DNA of 64,000 bases from Daejeonella oryzae DSM 19973 (GTDB lineage Bacteria > Bacteroidota > Bacteroidia > Sphingobacteriales > Sphingobacteriaceae). The position numbers and the translations under genes were made by a program. The first letter of the stretch is position 1, and each line of letters opens with the position of its first letter. The stretch spans positions 682,001 to 746,000 of the forward strand of contig NZ_AUHA01000002.1 of the NCBI RefSeq assembly GCF_000422945.1. The letters are read 5' to 3'. Positions 62,015 to 64,000 of this stretch are shown here, piece after piece. The notes under the pieces are model-generated. The model did no database searches. It saw only the letters and a list, made by a program, of their open reading frames with translations, and was not told the origin of the DNA.

Positions 62015-62434
62015 TCAATTAGTTATCTCTGCAGTTATATTCCTTGAAGTTTCACTTACTACTTCAATCGTCACCTTGACAAATGAATCAGGCCACAAAT
62101 CCTTAACTTGCTCAGGCCATTCAATAAAGCAATAGTTGCCTGAATATAAATATTCTTCAAAGCCAATATCAAAAGCCTCTTCCTGACTTTTAATCCTGTA
62201 AAAGTCAAAATGATAAATTAAACCTTTAGATAAGGGATATTCATTCACCAGAGAATAGGTTGGACTTGATACAGAATCAGTAACTCCCAATTGATGGCAA
62301 AGAGCTTTAATCAAAGTGGTTTTACCGGCTCCCATGTCACCAAAAAAAAGAAATATTTTATGATCACCCGCAACTTTCAAAAGCCGGCTTGCCGCTTCAG
62401 AAAGTTGCTCAGGGTTTTCGGCTTTAAAATTCAT
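62015..62434 (-). CDS. tsaE: tRNA threonylcarbamoyladenosine ATPase TsaE
   Basis: TsaE is a P-loop ATPase that supports TsaB-TsaD in making t6A at tRNA position 37. It has 139 residues, normal for the family. Walker A is FGDMGAGKTTLIKAL (~32-45); a following motif is SPTYSLVNEY, then IYHFDFYRI and FIEWPEQV. It lies 55 bases after the porX stop and 57 before ald, in a co-directional run. Confidence 0.94.
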   Translation of the reverse strand: MNFKAENPEQLSEAASRLLKVAGDHKIFLFFGDMGAGKTTLIKALCHQLGVTDSVSSPTYSLVNEYPLSKGLIYHFDFYRIKSQEEAFDIGFEEYLYSGNYCFIEWPEQVKDLWPDSFVKVTIEVVSETSRNITAEITN

Positions 62435-62489
62435 AGAACAAAATTAACATTCTGCCCGATTCAGCAATCTTTTAAAGCAATTTTTTCAA

Positions 62490-64000
62490 CTAACGGGGAG
62501 TGTACGTTACAAAAGGAACTATTACCTCCTCTAAAGATATACCCCCGTGCTGGAAAGTAGAATTAAAATAATTCACAAACTGATTATAATTATTTGGATA
62601 AACAAAATAGCTGTCTTCCTTAGCAAAAATAAAGCTCGAACTTATATGCAATTTAGGAAGCATCGCATCATGCGGATTTTTAATATGAAAGACGTCCTTG
62701 GCAATAAAATTCAGGTTTTTCCCCTGCTTATACCTCAAATTTGTGTTTGTATTTCTATCGCCGATAACCTTACTCGGATGTTTTACGCTAATTGTTCCGT
62801 GATCAGTAGTTATAATTAATTTGATCTTTTTTTGCGAAAGCTTCTTCAACGCATCAAGCAATGGAGAATGCTCAAACCAGGATAAGGTTAATGATCTGTA
62901 AGCGGCTTCATCATTTGCAAGTTCGCGGATCATGGCCATTTCTGTACGTGCATGCGATAACATATCCACAAAGTTGTAGACAATCACGTTCAGATCATTA
63001 CTCATCATATTATTAATATTTTCAGTAACATCTTTACCCTGCTCAAAAGTTAAAACCTTATGGTAAGAATACTTACATTCTTTGCGAAGACCTCTTTGAA
63101 TATGATCTGCCAGGAATTTTTCTTCATGCAGATTTTTTCCTCCTTCATCTTCATCATTCTGCCACATATCCGGAAAACGTTTTTCCATTTCCAGGGGCAT
63201 TAAACCTGAAAAAATAGCATTTCGGGCATATTGTGTTGCTGTAGGCAAAATGCTGTAATAGCTGTCTTCAGCTTCAACATGATAATATTCGGTGAGGATA
63301 GAATTGATCATTTTCCACTGATCATATCTTAAATTATCTATCAAAACAAAAAATACGGGCACATTAGTTTCCAGTAACGGAAACACCTTCTTTTTAAATA
63401 ATTGATTAGACATTACCGGACCACTTTCCGGATCTTTAATCCAGGAGAGGTAGTTTTTTTCAATGAACTTACAGAACTGAACATTTGCTTCCGACTTTTG
63501 CATTGTCAGAATTTCGTGCATGCCGGCATCTTCCAGTTTTTCAAGTGAGAGTTCCCAGTAAACCAATTTCTTATATACATCAACCCATTCAGAAAAGCTC
63601 AGATTTTCGTTCAATGTCATTCCCAGCGTTCTAAAATCCTGCTGATAAGCCATTGACGTTTTCTCGCTAACCAGTCGCTTATTATCAATCAGCTTTTTAA
63701 TGGTTAAAAGAATTTGCTTTGGATTAACCGGTTTGATCAGATAATCATCAATTTTAAATCCGATGGCATCTTCCATCAGATATTCCTCTTCGTTTTTTGT
63801 AATCAAAACAATGGGGACATCCGGATTAATGCTTTTGATTTTTGCTAGCGTTTCTAATCCAGTTAAACCGGGCATATTTTCATCCAAAAAAACCAAATCG
63901 AATTTTTCTTTCTTGAACAAATCAAGGGCATCATTACCATTGGTAACTGTCTTTAAATTGTATCCCTTCTCGTTTAAAAATAATATATGTGGTTTTAACA
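62490..64000 (-). CDS. porX: PorX-type response regulator/PglZ protein, 5' end off window
   Basis: PorX is a two-component regulator of the Bacteroidota type IX secretion system. The open frame continues past base 64000 (LKPHILFLNEKG read from the edge), so only the first few residues, including the acidic DDE cluster, are missing; a TTG at 63920 is internal. A receiver domain (phospho-acceptor Asp in LVFLDENMPGLTG, Lys in LIKPVNP) leads by a linker to a PglZ/alkaline-phosphatase-like domain with VLIDNLRYDQW and IITTDHGTISV. It controls surface protein secretion and gliding. First of the porX-tsaE-ald run. Confidence 0.93.
   Translation of the reverse strand, partial: LKPHILFLNEKGYNLKTVTNGNDALDLFKKEKFDLVFLDENMPGLTGLETLAKIKSINPDVPIVLITKNEEEYLMEDAIGFKIDDYLIKPVNPKQILLTIKKLIDNKRLVSEKTSMAYQQDFRTLGMTLNENLSFSEWVDVYKKLVYWELSLEKLEDAGMHEILTMQKSEANVQFCKFIEKNYLSWIKDPESGPVMSNQLFKKKVFPLLETNVPVFFVLIDNLRYDQWKMINSILTEYYHVEAEDSYYSILPTATQYARNAIFSGLMPLEMEKRFPDMWQNDEDEGGKNLHEEKFLADHIQRGLRKECKYSYHKVLTFEQGKDVTENINNMMSNDLNVIVYNFVDMLSHARTEMAMIRELANDEAAYRSLTLSWFEHSPLLDALKKLSQKKIKLIITTDHGTISVKHPSKVIGDRNTNTNLRYKQGKNLNFIAKDVFHIKNPHDAMLPKLHISSSFIFAKEDSYFVYPNNYNQFVNYFNSTFQHGGISLEEVIVPFVTYTPR

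Overview
The window is an ordinary, densely packed chromosomal segment of a Bacteroidota bacterium, most likely a member of the Sphingobacteriaceae (Pedobacter-like). The evidence is AT-rich DNA, almost no Shine-Dalgarno sites, and repeated Bacteroidota promoter elements (TAnnTTTG, in a few places with an upstream TTTG/GTTG at 18-19 nt). Lineage-typical genes agree: PorX (type IX secretion regulator), DUF4270 and DUF4920 lipoproteins, DUF4097 protein, MORN/TonB proteins, NadR-like kinase with PnuC, and an OmpA with thrombospondin type 3 repeats. No rRNA, tRNA, CRISPR array, prophage or insertion sequence is visible, and no gap without a gene exceeds 300 bases.

Layout. 1-3.5 kb: end of pyrH, frr, an ABC exporter and two tiny PLDc_N-type membrane proteins. 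3.5-12.7 kb: a dispersed-repeat copy, an MFS exporter, recG-eamA-ridA, a small membrane protein, a major OmpA porin, aminopeptidase P, and meaB. 12.7-18.2 kb: a glycan locus (three glycosyltransferase-like genes, an MsbA-like ABC exporter, a convergent FkbM methyltransferase). 18.3-23.3 kb: rimP-nusA-infB with a hairpin in its leader. 23.4-28.8 kb: acyl-CoA dehydrogenase, TlpA-like thioredoxin and M1 aminopeptidase lipoproteins, plus a lipoprotein and a holin-like protein. 29-35 kb: panC-panD-hldE facing a truncated glycogen-synthase-like gene, DUF4270 and glmS. 35-38.5 kb: an oxidative stress island (katA, oxyR, sod). 38.5-42 kb: tadA, csaA-like, rlmI-like and terC.

41.7-45.4 kb: an ECF sigma factor, a probable anti-sigma factor and a secreted DUF4097 protein, then pnuC with its NadR-type kinase for nicotinamide riboside salvage. 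45.5-48.3 kb: a lipoprotein and two tandem MORN/TonB paralogs. 48.4-51.9 kb: a short carB lacking the regulatory domain, and a DUF4920 lipoprotein. 52-58.2 kb: radA, rng, a 29-residue mS38/bS22-like protein, a TPR protein, HU, mutY and ssb. 58.2-64 kb: an M20 amidohydrolase, then a probable operon porX-tsaE-ald-(VanX-like)-(DinB-like), with porX running off the end.

Three real small genes (8696-8842, 37647-37814, 55177-55266) are easily missed by length cut-offs. The best candidates for new biology are the terminator-like hairpin between the promoter and rimP, the orphan N-terminal GT5 protein, the ABC exporter coupled to a PLDc_N pair, the tandem soluble TonB-domain proteins, and the OxyR-like site between katA and oxyR. 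I saw no clear defence system or wholly unprecedented locus.
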